Assembly: GCA_023228825.1 (NCBI GenBank)
Contig: JALOAL010000002.1
Coordinates: forward strand, 186,001-250,000
DNA length: 64,000 bases
Source: Dehalococcoidia bacterium
GTDB lineage: Bacteria; Chloroflexota; Dehalococcoidia; UBA2979
Reading direction: 5' to 3'
Part shown: positions 1-9,817 of the stretch, one piece after another
How positions within the stretch are numbered: the stretch's first letter is position 1
Layout: the number at the start of each line of letters is the position of its first letter
The notes under the pieces: generated by a model
Told to the model about the DNA's origin: nothing
Database searches by the model: none
The model's input: only the letters and a program-made list of their open reading frames with translations
Made by a program: the position numbers and the translations under genes

Positions 1-3000
1 GTCATCCGCTGGGAGTCGAGCCCGGGCCAGGAGCAGGCGGCGGTGGAGGAGGTGGCCGCCCGCGAGACCGACGCGGCGACGCGCACCGAGGGCGCAGAGC
101 GGGCCAGGATCAGCGATGTGGTCGGCGCACGCCTCGGACGTGACCTCCGCGACGCGCGCACCGACATCGAACGTATCGAGGGCATGTTTGGACCGGCGGG
201 GATCGTGGTGGCCACGCCGCTGTACCTGAACGCGCTGGTGCTGCGGCCGTTCGGCACGCTCATCGGGTCGATCGTGGACCTCGTGACGCTCTCGACGGGG
301 CCGGGGCGGCGGGAACGTCCGATCCAGTTCCCGGAGCCCGGCGTGTTCGTGGTGCGCGTCTCCGCGGTCCCGGTGGTGGACGACCTGACGGAGGTCCGCC
401 GTCCCCCCAGCGTGGCCTACGTGGCCGTCTTCGCGCAGGACGAGGCGGACTTCGCACGGGCGCAACTGGGCGAGGCCATCGACACCGCAGAGGCGCAGGA
501 CGAGGCCCGCGCGCAGTACACGCAGACCCTGCGCGAACTGCTGGTAGACGAGAGCGACCCGGAATTGCAAGCCACGCTGATGCGGCTGCTGCGTGAGGCC
601 GAGCGCGACGAGTCTTACTGGCCACGCCTCAGGGCCATGAAGGAGCGGCTGGACACTCGTATCACGGAGATCGACGCCGAACTCACGAGGTTGCGCGAGG
701 AGCGTCCCTCCGTGGGAAGCGCTCGTGTAGAGGGTGACGCCGCGATCGCCGTGCTGCGCGCGGAACGCGAACGGATGAACGCGCAGCGGGACCAGTTGCA
801 GCAGTTGCTGGCCATGCGCGCCGGCCGTGCGCGGGACTACCCGCAGTTGGGCTCCGCCCGGCCGCTCTACGTGGGCTTCGTCAGTGACGAGGGTGAGGCG
901 CGGCAACTCACCATTGAGTGGGCCGCCCTCCACCCCCGGGAAGCCTCGATCAGCACGCGGCTGGCGGCGCCGAGTGGCTCGCACTTCGTCGTGCTGTCCG
1001 ACCACACCACCCAGAACGGCGGCATCGTTGAGGGCTATGGCGCCACGGAGGACGCGGCGATCGTGCACGCCGTCCGCTCCGTGCTGGAGAGCCGGTTCGG
1101 CTACGGCCGCGGCGAGGCCTCCATCCGCCTGCCGGGCGGAAGCACGCGCGACCTCCGCATTGAGCGCGACCTGCGTGCCTTGACGTCGGAGGCAATCGAG
1201 AACGTGTCGCTCGTGATCACGGTCGCAGCCGTCGCCGCCGCTCCGTTCACCACCGGCGCATCGCTCTTGATCCTCGTGCCGGTCGGCATCGTCGGGGGCG
1301 GACACGCGGCGTACCGCATGTACACGCGCTACGAGGCGAGCACCTTGCGATGGGATCTCCAGACGGCCATGGACATCGTGGACATCGTGGGGGCCGCGGT
1401 GCAGGCCGGCGCCGCCATTCGCAGCGTGCGCGCCGGGATGCAGGCCGCCCGGTTCGGCCGCGTGCTGGCCGTCACCTACGAGTTCGCCGAGGACGGCGCG
1501 GGCTACATCCTGCTGGGCCTGCAGTTGGAGAAGCAACTCAAGGACATCGCGGACAGCCAGACGATGTCGGAGGGCGAGAAGCGCGCTCGCCGCGTGATGG
1601 CGCTGGGTTCCGCCATGCTGGAGGCCGGCCTCATGGTGGGCCAGCGCGTGTTCAAGCAGGGCGCGGACGACCTCCGCGCAGCCCGCGAAGAACTCGGCGC
1701 CCTCACCGTCGAGTCCACGGCCGACGCCAGCACCGACAGCGCCACGGCCCCGACGGACTCGGCGACACCCGCGCCCGTCGACACCGCCTCGCCCGCGCCT
1801 GAGACCACGCCCCCCGAGGCACGCCCGTCCGAGGCCAGGGCCGTGGAAGCACCGGCACCGGAGACGCGCCCGTCCGAGGCCAGGCCGACGGAAGCGCCGG
1901 CGCCCGAGGTCGCTACACCAGAGACGGCAACGCCCGCGCCGGCGACAGCCGAGGCCGCCCGCCCCGAGGCCGCCCCTTCCGAGGCCGCCTCGGTTGAGTC
2001 GCCCGCGCCGGAAGTTGCGGTGGCTGACGCAACACCCACTCCGGATGCAGCCGCTCCGGACACAGGCGCTCCGGACACAGCAGGGCAGCACGCGGTAGAC
2101 ATAACACCACCGGCCGAGGCATCGCCAACACCGGAGGCCACGCCCGCACCTCAGGCCGAGGCGTCGACGGCGCGGGAGGGCACTCCCACGCCACAGGCCG
2201 AGGTGCCTGCGCCGGTGCAGGTCACTGCGGATGCCCGGTCATCTCCGTCGCGTGTGACGCCGGCGGAGGGGCCTCGGAGTCGTGCGCAATTAGAACAGGC
2301 GGTGGCCGGGCTGATCGCGGACGGTCGCTTCACGGACCCGGCGCTGGAGGTGGCGTACGGACGCTACCAGGGCGACGCCACCCGGGCCGAATGGGTGTGG
2401 CGCACCGGGGGGCGGCCGCTGGCTCGGCTGCGGGAACTCCTCGGGCCGGACTTCAGGCCGCCTCGGACGGCCGCACCGGTGGTCGCGGAGGCCACGCCGC
2501 AGGCCCGCACACCCGAGGCGGCGGCGGAGGTCGGTACACGCGAGGCAGCGACGCCGGAGCCAGCGACGCCAGAACCAGCGACGCCAGAACCAGTGGCACC
2601 AGAGCCAGCGACGCCAGAACCCACGGCCTCGGAGGTCACGCCGGAGGCTGAGCCTCGCGACTCCGGGGGCCTCGATGTGCCCGTATCGGAGGTCCATCCC
2701 TCCGAGGTGCGTGCGCCCGAGGTCGCCAGCCCGGAAGCGGCGCCGGCGGAGGTCGGCACTCCCGGGGTGACGACACCCGCGGCGGTGACTCCGTCACCGG
2801 ACGTCGTGACGCCTCGTGTCGAGGCGGAGCCGGCAAACCCCCTCGCGGAGGTGAGCGAGGCGACCCTGCGGCGACGGGCGGGCGACCCGATGGCGCCGCG
2901 TGACCGTGAGGCGGACGCGGAGTTGGAGCGCCGGTACCGGGACCTGCCCATCGTGCGGCTGGTTGAGATGGCGCAGCGGGGTTCGCGCTGGCACGGCGCG

Positions 3001-3822
3001 TATGCGCGCCAGGTGCTGGACACCGGTGGCGGACGGCGAGGCACCCTGGCCGAGTACCTGGCCGAGGGGGGCACCCTGGATCAGGTGCGCCAGGCGGCCC
3101 TCTACGACCCCGCGGCCGCAGAGGCGCTGGTGGAGCGCTACTACCGGGACTTCACGCCGCAACAACTGGAGAACCTGGCCAGCGCTGGAGACCAGAGTGC
3201 GCGTTACGTCCTGGAGAACCCACGGCGATGGCCGCAGATGGAGACGGCCGCGGAGGCGCGCCTGGTGGAGGCCGTCTGGGAGCAGCGTCGCACCGCCTCG
3301 GAAGCCGAGGAGGCGCGAGCGCTGCGGAGCAGGGATCCCGCAGTGCGCGCGCAGGCCCGCGCACGTGCTCGCACCGCGCTGGAGGCGGGCACCGTCGGCG
3401 CGATGGAGACGGACATCCCCGGCATCGACGGCCAGGTGGTACGAGGTTCCCCGAACGCTCCCACCACCATCGACGCGGACCAGCCTCGGCACGTGCGGCC
3501 CTCCACGGACATCGCGCTGGCGCAGTTCCATGCGGAGGAGCAGTTGCTGAACCGGCTCATCTCTCGCATCGGAGAGGCTGGCCTGGGCCAGGAGCAACTC
3601 AACGGGCGCAGGGTACGCATCGTGGTGGATCAGCGCGTGTGTTCGTACTGCCTCTCAGGACTCGCCAGCGGCGAGCACGGTGGGACGCTGCGTCAGTTCA
3701 CCGAGCGCTACCCGGGCCTGCGCGTGGAGATCACGGACCTGCGGACGGGCGACTTCCTCGTGCTGTCCGGCGGCCGTCGCGAGGTCCACCATCGCCGCGC
3801 GGGCACGGTGGAAGACCAGTAA
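1..3822 (+). CDS. Large eCIS-type effector with C-terminal deaminase-like toxin domain (5' end outside window)
   Basis: The frame is open to the left edge, so the true start lies upstream; the first in-window start is a GTG at 43 and residues here are numbered from it (1259). Visible parts: coiled-coil-prone Glu/Arg-rich region (about 125-265), a hydrophobic stretch (about 387-425) that could insert in membrane, a long Pro/Ala/Glu/Thr-rich linker with degenerate ATPEP-type repeats (about 560-930), a helical region, and a C-terminal domain with HAE (1163-1165) and CSYC (1200-1203). His-x-Glu followed by CxxC is the zinc site of the cytidine-deaminase-like toxin superfamily, so the end probably deaminates a nucleobase. 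The gene converges on the contractile operon, 20 bp from its last gene, which suggests it is cargo. No immunity gene is visible beside it. The deaminase family call is by motif only; the substrate is unknown. Confidence 0.7.
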   Translation, partial: VIRWESSPGQEQAAVEEVAARETDAATRTEGAERARISDVVGARLGRDLRDARTDIERIEGMFGPAGIVVATPLYLNALVLRPFGTLIGSIVDLVTLSTGPGRRERPIQFPEPGVFVVRVSAVPVVDDLTEVRRPPSVAYVAVFAQDEADFARAQLGEAIDTAEAQDEARAQYTQTLRELLVDESDPELQATLMRLLREAERDESYWPRLRAMKERLDTRITEIDAELTRLREERPSVGSARVEGDAAIAVLRAERERMNAQRDQLQQLLAMRAGRARDYPQLGSARPLYVGFVSDEGEARQLTIEWAALHPREASISTRLAAPSGSHFVVLSDHTTQNGGIVEGYGATEDAAIVHAVRSVLESRFGYGRGEASIRLPGGSTRDLRIERDLRALTSEAIENVSLVITVAAVAAAPFTTGASLLILVPVGIVGGGHAAYRMYTRYEASTLRWDLQTAMDIVDIVGAAVQAGAAIRSVRAGMQAARFGRVLAVTYEFAEDGAGYILLGLQLEKQLKDIADSQTMSEGEKRARRVMALGSAMLEAGLMVGQRVFKQGADDLRAAREELGALTVESTADASTDSATAPTDSATPAPVDTASPAPETTPPEARPSEARAVEAPAPETRPSEARPTEAPAPEVATPETATPAPATAEAARPEAAPSEAASVESPAPEVAVADATPTPDAAAPDTGAPDTAGQHAVDITPPAEASPTPEATPAPQAEASTAREGTPTPQAEVPAPVQVTADARSSPSRVTPAEGPRSRAQLEQAVAGLIADGRFTDPALEVAYGRYQGDATRAEWVWRTGGRPLARLRELLGPDFRPPRTAAPVVAEATPQARTPEAAAEVGTREAATPEPATPEPATPEPVAPEPATPEPTASEVTPEAEPRDSGGLDVPVSEVHPSEVRAPEVASPEAAPAEVGTPGVTTPAAVTPSPDVVTPRVEAEPANPLAEVSEATLRRRAGDPMAPRDREADAELERRYRDLPIVRLVEMAQRGSRWHGAYARQVLDTGGGRRGTLAEYLAEGGTLDQVRQAALYDPAAAEALVERYYRDFTPQQLENLASAGDQSARYVLENPRRWPQMETAAEARLVEAVWEQRRTASEAEEARALRSRDPAVRAQARARARTALEAGTVGAMETDIPGIDGQVVRGSPNAPTTIDADQPRHVRPSTDIALAQFHAEEQLLNRLISRIGEAGLGQEQLNGRRVRIVVDQRVCSYCLSGLASGEHGGTLRQFTERYPGLRVEITDLRTGDFLVLSGGRREVHHRRAGTVEDQ

Positions 3823-3842
3823 CCGGAAGCGTCGGCCGCCTG

Positions 3843-4361
3843 CTAGCCGAAGCGCCCCTGCAGGGCCTCGAGGTCGGCGGCGGCCCGCGTCACCAGCGAG
3901 TCCAGGCGAGCCTCGCGCTCTCGTGCGTCGCGGGCGTCCTCGGTCAGTTGTTCGCGGACGCGCTCCACGTGCTCGGCTATCGTCGGGTCGGCGTCGGTTG
4001 CGGCCTTCACGCCACGGCTGCGGAAATCCCGTCGCAGGATCTCGCGCTCCTCCGCCTCGCGTGCGATCGACTCCTGGAGGCGGACCCGCAGCGGAGCGAT
4101 GCGCTCGTGGAGCGTCTCGGGCGAGGCGTGGCGGAGCCGTTCGACCGCGTCCTCCTCCACCTCGACTTCGTCGGGCACGCGCACGCTGTCCGGCACCACG
4201 ATCATGCTGTCCGGCTCCAGGCGGTCCAGGTCCAGGTGCGGGTTCGCCACCCGCAACTCCTGCTCGACCACGCGGCGCTGGGACTCGCTCAGGGTGTCCG
4301 GGATCAGCCGCGCCTTCAGGCTGCGGGCGTCACGCTGGGTCCGAGGTCGGATGATGCGCAT
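3843..4361 (-). CDS. Small eCIS-associated protein with LysM-like N-terminus and coiled coil
   Basis: 172 residues, last gene of the contractile operon. The ATG at 4361 is preceded by GAGGAG, which decides the start over a longer open frame. Residues about 15-60 contain an N-P-x-L-x-L-x-x-L-x-P-x-x-x-I-x-V-P pattern that resembles the end of LysM or tail-protein-X domains; the rest is charged and helical, likely coiled coil. No signal peptide or membrane segment is seen. Position after the fibre gene suggests an accessory structural or assembly role, but no function is established from sequence. Confidence 0.65.
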   Translation of the reverse strand: MRIIRPRTQRDARSLKARLIPDTLSESQRRVVEQELRVANPHLDLDRLEPDSMIVVPDSVRVPDEVEVEEDAVERLRHASPETLHERIAPLRVRLQESIAREAEEREILRRDFRSRGVKAATDADPTIAEHVERVREQLTEDARDAREREARLDSLVTRAAADLEALQGRFG

Positions 4362-4414
4362 GGGGGTTCTCCTCTGTCTGCGGTGTCGGGTCTGCCTGCT
4401 GCGTGGGGGACGGG

Positions 4415-7400
4415 TTAGCCGACAACGTTCAGGACGTCCCAGGGCGAGAACAGCGGGCCGTCCATGTCGATAGGGCCGCTGGTGATGTTGCCCACCACGG
4501 TGCTCCGCTTCACGTCCACGTGGAGCACCATTGCGAGGTCGCTCGACCGGACGCGGTTGGCGTGCACCGCCGCCAGGCTGGCGGTCACGAAGACGGCCGG
4601 CGCCTGGCGGGATTCGAACGTGCACTGATTGTCGCCGATCTGGCACTCGCCCTGGACGCCCACCAGGATGCCGGGCAGGCTGCCCTCGCCGTCCACGGTG
4701 TTGTGGTGCACCAGCGCGTCTTCTGACTGGAGGTCGAAGGCGGCGGCGTAGTTCTCCGTGAGCAGCATCGCGCGGTCGCCGGTGGAGCGGATCGCCGTCA
4801 GGTCGTTGGCGATGGGCTGGAAGACGCCCAGTTCACTCGCACCCACCAGGATGCCGCACCAGCGCATGCCCGCGTTGGGCTGCTCCGCGTCCGCGACCAC
4901 GGTGTTGTCCGTGACCGAGGCCTGCCCGAAGGGCAGCGCCGCAAAGATGCCCGCGCAGATCGTGGCGTCGTTGCGGGAGGACACGCGGGAGACGTGGTTG
5001 TGGTCTACGGCCACCTCCAGGCAGCCCGCGGTGAGGATACCGGCCACCAGGCCCTGCGCCTCGGGGTCCCCGACGTCGCGCACGGTGTTGCGGGTGATGG
5101 TCACGCCGCGGACGCGCTGCACGCGGATCCCGGCGGCAATGCCAGAGCGCTGCCGGTCGGGACGGATGCCCAGCAGTTCGTTCCCCGCGATGGTGACGGT
5201 GTCTCCTCCGCCTGCGCCCGCAAACAGGATGCCGCCACCCGTCTCCCGGATCACGTTGTCCTGGATGTCGATGGAGGTGAGCATGGCGCCCACGCCGATG
5301 GCTGGGCCACTGAGGCCGCGGATGCGGTTGCCCGTGATCGAGGTGGGGCCGATGGGCGCACGGTCGAAGCCGGGCTGCAGGATGATCCCGGCGAGCCCGC
5401 CTCGCTCCCGTTCGCCATCTGCGGGTTCGGGCGCCCAGACCTCGTTGCGGTCGATGCGGAGGCCGTTCACGCCGGCGACAATGCCGGCGCCCCGGCCGTT
5501 GATGATGTTGTCGCTGATCTCCACTCGCGCCGTGGGAGCGCTGGCGCCCACGAGCGTGACCGCGGCCATGCTGGCGCCGGCGAAGCGGTTGCGGGCCACG
5601 CGCACATCAGCACCAAAGAGCACACTGCCCTCCAGCCGGATGCCATAGTCGCCTGTAGAGAAGATGTTGTCGTCGACCTGCAGGCCCTCCAGCAGGACGT
5701 ACTCCTGATCCTTGCCGCCGGCCCACGCACCAATGCCCACCGGTGCGGTGACGATGTTCTCCTTGAAGTCCACATACCAGATGATGCGGTTCAGGCCGAT
5801 GGCGGGCGCGCTCTCCAGCCGGGTCGCCCCGGAAGCGCGCGACAGCGCGAGGCGCTGATAGCGGCCGTACATCACCTGGTCCAGCATGATGATCGGCTGG
5901 TCCGTCTCCTGGAGTTGGGTGACCTGCATGTCCTCCAGGGCCACGAGGAACGAGGTGTTCACCTCGAACTTCGTCCCCCAGCCCACCACGTGGGTGGCGG
6001 TGCCCTGCCCCCGGATGGTGATCGAACGGGCGCCCTCGATCACCACGCGGCGCTCGCCGAGCATGAACACGCCCCGGCCCAGGCAGATCGTGCCGCCCAT
6101 CTCCCTCAGGGTGTCCACGGCCTCCTGGATGATGTTCGGGTTCGCCGCGAAGTCCTCGGCAGAGATGCAGATCGTGCAGGAGCCGCCGCAGCCTCCGCCG
6201 CCGCCCGTGGGGATCGCGGGCGGCCATGGCTTGCGGCAGTCCATGACGGCGTCCGGGAAGGTCAGCACACCGAGGCGGGCGTAGTGGTGATGCGTGCCTC
6301 GAGGTGGCGCCGCGTCCAGTTCCTCCACGCTGGCGTCCGTGGTGCGTGCAGCGAAGGTCCAGTAGTCCCCGGTGTGAAGTTCACCGCCGGCCTCCGCCAG
6401 CGAGAACGTCACCTCGATCCCGGACTCCAGGGCGAGGGTGGTGCCTGCGGGCGGCACCGGGATGACGCCGCTGCTCCCAGGGACGTCCAGGTCGAAGTGC
6501 TCCACGCCGTCCGAGGTGTAGACGCTGCCTGCCTGGTCCCAGCGCCGCACAATCAGGTGGCGGGCGTCCGCGGTGTCGTCTCCGGTGCCGCTAGGGATCA
6601 GGCCGGCCGGCAGGTCCGGACTGAACGTGATCGTCCGAGTCGCCTCGTTCGTCACGATCTGGCGCATCTCGCCATGCCGTCGGCGCGGGTCGCCGTCGAT
6701 GCCGGCCAGTTCGCGTCGGTCGTCGATGATCTCGACCCAGTCGCCGGTGTTGAAGCGCAACACCGCGTCACGGCCGAGACTTTCGAGGCGCAACTCGCGC
6801 GGTGAGAGCACCTCGACCACGCCGCTGGCGACGGAGGCGTTCTCGCGCGACCACTTGAAGGTGGCCGTGCCCAACGGCCCGCCGTCGTGGATGCGCACCT
6901 GGTAGAGGTGGTTCTCCACGCCGCGGAACCCGCCGGACGGCGGCATCTCGCACGGTTCCTCATCCTCCGAGACGCCCACGGCGGCCGTGCTGAGGCGACC
7001 TGCTGAGGGCCGCGTGACGGCCGCCCAGCCCTGGACCTCGGCGTCAGGCGTGGAGCACGTGACGTTCGGGCCCACGTCCGGGAGCACGCGCACCTGCCAC
7101 ACGGTCTGCAGGCGGGTGGTCGTGTCCACGCCGACGGCACTCTCCACCAGGCCGGGGTCCTGCAGGTGGGTGACCTCGCGCTGCCATACGTCGAGATAGG
7201 CGAGGGCGCGGCCGGACTCCGGCAGGGCCGGGGGGTCGGTGAAGTACGGCTGGGCGTCGTACGCTACGGCCTCCACGCCGCGGGTCTCCTCCAGGATCGG
7301 GTCGAACTCCAGCGGCCCGGCGCCGTGGTTTTCCGCCAGCAGACCGTCCACATACATGCGCCCCCGGCCAATGCTGAGGACGCCTGCGGTCAGGCCGATC

Positions 7401-7621
7401 TCGAACGCGTCCGGGGTGTGGCGCGGGTAGACGGCCACGCCCTGGAAGTCCGGGTCGGACTCGCGGCCCACGAGGTCCACCGTCTCCGCGCGGAAGTGAC
7501 GGTCGACCACCGCCACCCACTCGTTCCAGTCGGAGTCCAGTTGGACGCGGCCCTGCTGCATGCGCACGCCCGAGACGTTGGCGCGCGGACGGAACCGCTC
7601 TCGGCTGTAGTCACCACTCAT
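4415..7621 (-). CDS. DUF6519 / right-handed beta-helix tail fibre-like protein
   Basis: 1068 residues, ATG at 7621 with GGGAGA upstream. The N-terminus (MSGDYSRERF, then RMQQGRVQLDSDWNEW) is the DUF6519 signature found in eCIS and tail-like loci. The N-terminal half is beta-rich. After a Gly/Cys segment near residue 479 (CGGSCTICIS), the C-terminal half (about 480-1068) has repeated short N-x-I / G-I-x-V strands typical of a right-handed parallel beta-helix (pectate-lyase/NosD-like). It lies 18 bp after the gpI-like gene in the same operon. I infer a baseplate-attached fibre or spike that contacts a target surface. A polysaccharide-lyase activity is possible but no catalytic residues could be assigned. 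Confidence 0.8.
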   Translation of the reverse strand: MSGDYSRERFRPRANVSGVRMQQGRVQLDSDWNEWVAVVDRHFRAETVDLVGRESDPDFQGVAVYPRHTPDAFEIGLTAGVLSIGRGRMYVDGLLAENHGAGPLEFDPILEETRGVEAVAYDAQPYFTDPPALPESGRALAYLDVWQREVTHLQDPGLVESAVGVDTTTRLQTVWQVRVLPDVGPNVTCSTPDAEVQGWAAVTRPSAGRLSTAAVGVSEDEEPCEMPPSGGFRGVENHLYQVRIHDGGPLGTATFKWSRENASVASGVVEVLSPRELRLESLGRDAVLRFNTGDWVEIIDDRRELAGIDGDPRRRHGEMRQIVTNEATRTITFSPDLPAGLIPSGTGDDTADARHLIVRRWDQAGSVYTSDGVEHFDLDVPGSSGVIPVPPAGTTLALESGIEVTFSLAEAGGELHTGDYWTFAARTTDASVEELDAAPPRGTHHHYARLGVLTFPDAVMDCRKPWPPAIPTGGGGGCGGSCTICISAEDFAANPNIIQEAVDTLREMGGTICLGRGVFMLGERRVVIEGARSITIRGQGTATHVVGWGTKFEVNTSFLVALEDMQVTQLQETDQPIIMLDQVMYGRYQRLALSRASGATRLESAPAIGLNRIIWYVDFKENIVTAPVGIGAWAGGKDQEYVLLEGLQVDDNIFSTGDYGIRLEGSVLFGADVRVARNRFAGASMAAVTLVGASAPTARVEISDNIINGRGAGIVAGVNGLRIDRNEVWAPEPADGERERGGLAGIILQPGFDRAPIGPTSITGNRIRGLSGPAIGVGAMLTSIDIQDNVIRETGGGILFAGAGGGDTVTIAGNELLGIRPDRQRSGIAAGIRVQRVRGVTITRNTVRDVGDPEAQGLVAGILTAGCLEVAVDHNHVSRVSSRNDATICAGIFAALPFGQASVTDNTVVADAEQPNAGMRWCGILVGASELGVFQPIANDLTAIRSTGDRAMLLTENYAAAFDLQSEDALVHHNTVDGEGSLPGILVGVQGECQIGDNQCTFESRQAPAVFVTASLAAVHANRVRSSDLAMVLHVDVKRSTVVGNITSGPIDMDGPLFSPWDVLNVVG

Positions 7622-7639
7622 GATCGGTTCTCCCGCATG

Positions 7640-9817
7640 TCAGGTCGCGTAGTAGATGCCGGCCTCAAGGCCGAAGCGCAGGTATTCGGCAAGCCGGATG
7701 CGCAGGTTGGTCTCTCGGTGGGGCTGGTAGAGCAGGTGGAAGGCGCCCATCTCGCCCTCGTCGTCAGCGCCGCGCCGCAGGACGTCGTCCGTCTGGATAC
7801 TCACCTGGCCGTAGCCCGGGTCGCCGTAGCGCAGTGACGTGAAGTGCGGCCACAGCGCCGGCGGGTCCCCCTCGTCCGGATGGCACTGGAAGCGTCGAGG
7901 GGTACGCGATCCGTCCGGCACGAACGAGAAGCGGATGCACCCCACCTGGCGCCGGTCCGCCCACACGGGGCCAGTCCACGCGTCCGCCGCTTTGAGGCGG
8001 GCGACGAAGAGCGTGTTCGTCGCTTCCTCGATCTGGCGGGCGTGCACTTTGCCGACCACCGTGACGCCCAGCAACGTGACGCTTCCGCCCGGCGCGAGGT
8101 CGGCCTCCGGGCCTCGGTAGGCGACGAGGTCCTCGCCGGTGGCGTCGATGATGCTGTCGCGCACCACCACGCGCGCCGCCTCCACCACATGCAGGGGCGC
8201 GAGGATGCTCGCCTCGGCTTCGACGTGCGCGAAGGCGTGCTCCACCACCAGGCCGGGCGCGTCCGCCTCGGACCCCACCGCGCCCGGGACCACGGTGCAG
8301 TGCCGCAGCACGAGGGTCCGCGGCTCGTCGTCGCCAGCGTCCGGCAGGCGCAGCGGAGCGCCGGTCAGCAGCAGGCCGTCCAGGACCAGGGTGGCGCCGG
8401 GGCCGAGGGCCAGGTCCACTTCGCTGTCGGCGGTCAGCAGCGGGCGCGCGCCGTTCGTTGCCCTCAGGACGAGTGTCTGGCCGGCGGCCACCGCGATCGT
8501 GGGTGGCGCCTCGTAACGTCCGCTCCCGGAGAGTTCGATGGTGCCCGAGGTTTCGGTGGCCACCGCGGCCGCCAGCGCCGCGCTGTCCGTGACGGTGCGC
8601 ACGTCGCCGAAGAGCGGAGACGCCTCGCCGCGTTCGTACTCGCCGCCGCCGATGGGGGCTGAGAAGCCGTAGTGGAACGTCGCGAGCACAGGCCGCGGCG
8701 GCGGGTTCCCGAAGGCGATGCGCCCGCGCGACGGGTCGATGGCAACGCGGCCACTCCCGGCGTCCGGCACATGCGCCCAGCCGACGACGTTGCCGCCGGC
8801 GTCCAGCACGTCGCCCAGGTCGCACACGCTCACGTCGCTGCTGGGGACGGCGTCGGGCGGATCGTCCGCGGTGGCACCCTCGATTTCGAGGTGCACGCTG
8901 AGCGCGGGGCCGTAGTACTGGTCGCGGCGGGATGCCATCCAGCGCAGAGGGATCGGCAGCGGCAGGTGCAGCGGGCCCGCCAGTTCCGTCATGCGGTCCT
9001 CTGTGCGTGGCCGCGTGAAGAGCGGCTGGTCCATCCCCAGCGGATGCACGCGCGCCAGCCGCCCGGACGGGTCGAGGCCGTCCGCGACCACGGGCGTCCT
9101 CGTAAGGCTGTGGGCGCCCAGGCGCCACAGGAAGAGGCCCACGTTGGGCAGGTTGTACGGCAGCCCGCCCTGTTCCACGCGGCGCACGTTCACGGTGTAC
9201 AGCGTGGTGTCGAAGGCGGTACCGCTCCAGAGCAACCGTTCCGAGGCGCGCAGGTCCGGGGCGTATGCGGCGTCCGGACGCACGTGGTTCATGTGCTGGG
9301 TCCAGCCCACGCGGGAGAAGTACTCCACCACCCGTGCCGGCCAGCCGGTCACGTCCCGCGCCAATTGCTCCAGCATGGCGGGCGTGCCCTTGCGGCTCAC
9401 GTAGGCCACCTGGTTCGCCACCTCCGCGCGCGAGGAGGTCAGGCGGGGCACCACGCCGTGCAGCGGGCGGTAGCCCACCAGGTCGCCGATGTACGGCGCC
9501 ACCCATTCGGCGCACGTCTCGATGAACTGGTCGTCGTAGAGGCGGTCCAGGTCCTCCCCCAGGATCGCGATCTGCTCCGCGATCACCGCCAGCAGGGACC
9601 CCAGCGGCCCTCGGTCCGCGCGCTCGCGGAGTTCACGCAGGCGCGCCTGCTCCGCCGAGGTGTGACCGGCCCCCGCCTGCAGGAGCGCGAGTTCGCCCAG
9701 TTCAGCGCCGGTCAGCAGGCCCTGCTCATGGGCGACTTCCGTGTCGCGCAGCCGGTAGATCGCGGGCAGGAGGTCCAGCAGTGTCTCGGCGGTGATAGGG
9801 CCGGTTGAGGTAGTCAC
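7640..9817 (-). CDS. Phage tail protein I-like (gpI) baseplate protein with beta-rich C-terminus
   Basis: 725 residues from a GTG at 9817 whose bases overlap the TGA of the upstream wedge gene (GTGA), which fixes the start. The N-terminus (LLDLLPAIYRLRD, then a long helix with EQIAILGEDLDRLYDDQFIETCAEW and PYIGDLVGYRPL) is characteristic of gpI-type baseplate wedge proteins of eCIS and T4-like systems. The middle has repeated short beta strands (SGTIEL, LVLRAT, LVLDGLLLTG) consistent with a beta-helix insertion. The C-terminus (RIRLAEYLRFGLEAGIYYAT) is helical. Probably links the baseplate wedge to the DUF6519 fibre encoded next. Confidence 0.75.
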   Translation of the reverse strand: MTTSTGPITAETLLDLLPAIYRLRDTEVAHEQGLLTGAELGELALLQAGAGHTSAEQARLRELRERADRGPLGSLLAVIAEQIAILGEDLDRLYDDQFIETCAEWVAPYIGDLVGYRPLHGVVPRLTSSRAEVANQVAYVSRKGTPAMLEQLARDVTGWPARVVEYFSRVGWTQHMNHVRPDAAYAPDLRASERLLWSGTAFDTTLYTVNVRRVEQGGLPYNLPNVGLFLWRLGAHSLTRTPVVADGLDPSGRLARVHPLGMDQPLFTRPRTEDRMTELAGPLHLPLPIPLRWMASRRDQYYGPALSVHLEIEGATADDPPDAVPSSDVSVCDLGDVLDAGGNVVGWAHVPDAGSGRVAIDPSRGRIAFGNPPPRPVLATFHYGFSAPIGGGEYERGEASPLFGDVRTVTDSAALAAAVATETSGTIELSGSGRYEAPPTIAVAAGQTLVLRATNGARPLLTADSEVDLALGPGATLVLDGLLLTGAPLRLPDAGDDEPRTLVLRHCTVVPGAVGSEADAPGLVVEHAFAHVEAEASILAPLHVVEAARVVVRDSIIDATGEDLVAYRGPEADLAPGGSVTLLGVTVVGKVHARQIEEATNTLFVARLKAADAWTGPVWADRRQVGCIRFSFVPDGSRTPRRFQCHPDEGDPPALWPHFTSLRYGDPGYGQVSIQTDDVLRRGADDEGEMGAFHLLYQPHRETNLRIRLAEYLRFGLEAGIYYAT

